Below are positions 60,913 through 62,929 of a stretch of 62,929 bases of DNA, in pieces. The translations under genes and the position numbers were made by a program. The stretch's first letter is position 1, and each line of letters opens with the position of its first letter. This stretch comes from Streptosporangiaceae bacterium (GTDB taxonomy: Bacteria; Actinomycetota; Actinomycetes; Streptosporangiales; Streptosporangiaceae). The stretch covers positions 1-62,929 of the forward strand of contig JAICYD010000024.1 of NCBI GenBank assembly GCA_025934375.1, in the 5' to 3' direction. Below the pieces are notes generated by a model. That model worked only from the letters and a program-made list of their open reading frames with translations. It did not search any database and was not told the DNA's origin.

Positions 60913-62316
60913 CTAGCTGAGGCCCTGGATGCGGGCGGCCGCCGCCGCGTGCCGGGTCAGGATGTCCGCCACGCCCGGCACGGTCAGGGCGCCGTCGCGC
61001 ACGACCGGCCGGCCGGCGACGACCGTGTGGCGGGCGGCCACCGGGCCGCAGCGCAGCCACGCCTCAACGGGATCCACCAGCGCGCCGGCGTACTGGACAC
61101 CTTCTTGCGGCCAGCACACCAGGTCGCCGGCGGCCCCCACGGACAGCTCGCCGATCTCGCCGGGCCGGCCCAGGCACGCGGCGCCGCCGCGCGTGGCGAT
61201 GTCGAGCACCTCGCGGGCGGTCATGCCGCCCGGCCCGTTGCGCTGGCGGCCCAGCAGCAGCGCCGCCCGCGACTCGATCCACAAGCTGGAGCTGTCCGAC
61301 GAGGACGACCCGTCGCAGCCCAGGCCGACCGGGACGCCGGCCGCGCGGAACTCCCGCACCGGGGCGAACCCGCCGCCGGCCAGGAGCATGTTCGAGCTCG
61401 GGCAGTGGGCGACGCCGACCCCGGCGGCCCCCATGCGCGACACCTCGGCGGGGCTGGGGTAGACGCAGTGCGCCACCCACGAGCGGGACGTGAGCCAGCC
61501 GACCTCCTCGAACTGCTCCACGGGCCGCCTGCCGAACCGCTCCAGGCAGTACGTGTCCTCGTCCGGGTCCTCGGCCAGGTGCGTGTGCAGCCGGACGTCG
61601 AGCCGCTCGGCGAGCTCGGCGGTCGCCTTCATCAGGGCGGGGGTCACCGAGAACGGCGAGCACGGCGCGAGCGCCACCCGGATCATCGCGCCCCACGAGG
61701 GGTCGTGGTGCCGGCCGACCAGCCGCTCGCTGTCGGCGAGCACCTCATCGTCGCCTTGCACCACCGAATCGGGGGGCAGCCCGCCGTCCTTCCGCGAGAC
61801 CGTCATCGACCCGCGAGTGCAGTGGAACCGCATGCCCAGCTCACGCGCCGCCGTGATCTGCGCCGACCACAGGTCACCACCGCCGGACGGCGCCACGTAC
61901 AGGTGGTCCATCGACGTGGTGCAGCCGCCCAGTGCCAGCTCGGCCAGCGCGACCCACGCCGACAGGTAGGCCGACTCCTCATCCAGCCCCGCCCACAGCG
62001 GGTACAGCACGCTCAGCCAGGAGAACAGCGACCCGTTGATCGCCGGCCCGTAGGAGCGGGTGAGGTTCTGGTACATGTGATGGTGGGTGTTCACCAGCCC
62101 GGGCGTCACCAGGCAGCCGGAGGCGTCCAGCACGGACGCGGCGGCCGGCGGCGCGTCGGCGGCGGACCCGACCGCGGAGATCAGGCCGTCCTTGACGGCC
62201 ACCCACCCGCCGGGCAGCTCCCGGCCGGCCGGATCGCACGTGGCGACGAGCTTCGCCCCGGTCACGAGCAGGTCATGCGCAACGAAGCCTGGCGACTCAC
62301 CCATGAGGACGAGCAT
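60913..62316 (-). CDS. 8-oxoguanine deaminase-like amidohydrolase
   Basis: A 467-residue zinc amidohydrolase of the TrzN/8-oxoguanine deaminase group. ATG 62316 is used; ATG 62304 is also possible. The metal and substrate motifs are PGLVNTHHHMYQNLTRSYG near residue 72, LHTHLAED near 243, SWVAHCVYPS near 278 and GLGCDGSSSSDSSS near 333. The HHHMYQNLTR segment is characteristic of deaminases for 8-oxoguanine and related rings. The product would be urate, which links it to the allantoinase and allantoicase genes 5-9 kb away. Substrate is inferred, not proven. Confidence 0.82.
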   Translation of the reverse strand: MLVLMGESPGFVAHDLLVTGAKLVATCDPAGRELPGGWVAVKDGLISAVGSAADAPPAAASVLDASGCLVTPGLVNTHHHMYQNLTRSYGPAINGSLFSWLSVLYPLWAGLDEESAYLSAWVALAELALGGCTTSMDHLYVAPSGGGDLWSAQITAARELGMRFHCTRGSMTVSRKDGGLPPDSVVQGDDEVLADSERLVGRHHDPSWGAMIRVALAPCSPFSVTPALMKATAELAERLDVRLHTHLAEDPDEDTYCLERFGRRPVEQFEEVGWLTSRSWVAHCVYPSPAEVSRMGAAGVGVAHCPSSNMLLAGGGFAPVREFRAAGVPVGLGCDGSSSSDSSSLWIESRAALLLGRQRNGPGGMTAREVLDIATRGGAACLGRPGEIGELSVGAAGDLVCWPQEGVQYAGALVDPVEAWLRCGPVAARHTVVAGRPVVRDGALTVPGVADILTRHAAAAARIQGLS

Positions 62317-62452
62317 CCCACATCGACGGCCGCCCGGATGACCGGGTCAGCGGCGACTATAACAGCAAGAGGCGGCCGCGGCCGACCCCGCCGTCTACGG
62401 CGATGGCGGCCACGTCCGCCGCGGCCGGGAGCGCGCTTACCCGGGGGGGCTC
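62317..62452. other. Intergenic region upstream of the deaminase
   Basis: A 136-bp stretch with no gene. It holds the deaminase promoter and the 3' flank of the partial gene at the right edge. GCGGCGACTATAAC near 62349-62362 is the only AT-rich patch and is a promoter candidate on the plus strand. Confidence 0.35.
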
Positions 62453-62929
62453 TCACGCCCTTGCCACGACCTGCTCGACGGTGGTCAGCGGGACCGCGTA
62501 CAGCCCGTTCTCGGCCGGCTGGTTGGCCCCGCCGATCGGCGTCCCCCTGGGAACCGACTGCAGCGGCGTGTTGGCCTGGTACTGGCTGGGCTGCAAGGCG
62601 GTCACGTCCCAGCAGCCGGACGGGGTGAACACCACGTCCGTGCCCACGATGGGCGCGAGCCGCAGCGTGGGCCCGACCAGGTCGTGCGTCGCGGCCTTGG
62701 GCCACACGATGGCGAAGAGCCGCCCGTCCGGGGCCAGCAGCGCGCTGGTCACGCTGGCGGTCGCGCCGGGGGCGGGACCGGGGATCCACGCGGTCGACCC
62801 GGACGCGACCGCCGGGCCGCGCAGCGTCTGCACCGAGCTCAGCGTCATGCGGTAGAACGCGGCGGCCCCCGCGGTGGCCGGGTTGCCGGTCACCGGCTTC
62901 CCGGTCAGCGTCCCGGTGGCGACGATGAC
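62453..62929 (-). CDS. Unrecognised protein, 5' partial at the window edge
   Basis: The frame is open to the right window edge and its last 158 residues are visible. It reads ATGTLTGKPVTGNPATAGAA near the edge, then FYRMTLSSVQTLRGPAV and ends AENGLYAVPLTTVEQVVARA. There is a single Cys, in SGCWDVTAL. The amino-acid mix (Thr, Ala, Pro, Val) fits an extracytoplasmic or lipid-anchored protein, but I see no signal peptide because the N-terminus is missing. No family is recognised. GTG 62893 would be a possible internal start. Confidence 0.5.
   Translation of the reverse strand, partial: VIVATGTLTGKPVTGNPATAGAAAFYRMTLSSVQTLRGPAVASGSTAWIPGPAPGATASVTSALLAPDGRLFAIVWPKAATHDLVGPTLRLAPIVGTDVVFTPSGCWDVTALQPSQYQANTPLQSVPRGTPIGGANQPAENGLYAVPLTTVEQVVARA

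Overview
The window is high-GC DNA with dense, often overlapping genes and many GTG or TTG starts. It looks like a chromosome segment of a filamentous or soil actinobacterium. The markers are a complete ergothioneine operon (egtABCD), a protein of the mycothiol-dependent nitroreductase family, SteA/SteB-like cell-envelope genes, two DUF574-type methyltransferases, a 13E12-type DUF222/HNH protein and a Ser/Thr kinase. I cannot name a genus from sequence alone. No rRNA, tRNA, CRISPR array, phage or complete insertion sequence was recognised.

Layout. (1) 1-1897: C-terminal part of a large acyl-CoA carboxylase, preceded by an 18-bp tandem repeat. (2) 2251-8343: a signalling and redox locus. A stand-alone cyclic-nucleotide-binding protein is followed 1 bp later by a four-part fusion (FHA, NapH/NosR-like membrane iron-sulfur domain, 2Fe-2S ferredoxin, FAD/NAD(P)H reductase). 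Convergent to it lie an FHA-linked class III nucleotide cyclase and a PP2C-like/FHA protein. This is the best candidate for an undescribed system. (3) 8400-9900: gene remnants, a phased array of four 18-bp palindromes and a DUF1203 gene. (4) 10070-18572: MFS exporter, HNH/DUF222 protein, methyltransferase, a Baeyer-Villiger monooxygenase/esterase pair and two SnoaL-like proteins. (5) 18573-27131: a GMC oxidoreductase fused to an alpha/beta hydrolase, a large XRE-AAA regulator and a formamidase-like enzyme, with short tandem repeats between them. (6) 27224-33945: AAA+ ATPase, then an extradiol dioxygenase/amidohydrolase/MetE-like operon flanked by two paralogous DUF574 methyltransferases.

(7) 34119-39255: a small ABM-domain protein and the egtABCD operon, with 4-bp overlaps between consecutive genes. 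(8) 39584-40669: SelD. (9) 40747-47518: a translationally coupled six-gene run, steA, steB-like, MraY/WecA-like protein, MurJ-like flippase, glycosyltransferase and NUDIX hydrolase. (10) 47519-50080: two gene fragments joined head to head, then a DHA2 drug exporter and a divergent TetR regulator with two matching palindromes between them. (11) 50106-55726: glycerate kinase, a Pro/Thr-rich membrane protein, allantoicase, allantoinase and hydroxypyruvate isomerase, i.e. ureide and glyoxylate use. (12) 55788-62929: DsbA-like mycothiol enzyme, TfoX-like protein, an atypical Rieske protein, a Ser/Thr kinase with an external sensor region, an epimerase, an 8-oxoguanine deaminase-like enzyme and a partial gene at the right edge.

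Working together: the locus at 2251-8343 could link a cyclic nucleotide and phosphothreonine recognition to membrane electron transfer. Regions 11 and 12 could take oxidised purine through urate and allantoin to glycerate, although the urate-to-allantoin steps and glyoxylate carboligase are not in this window.
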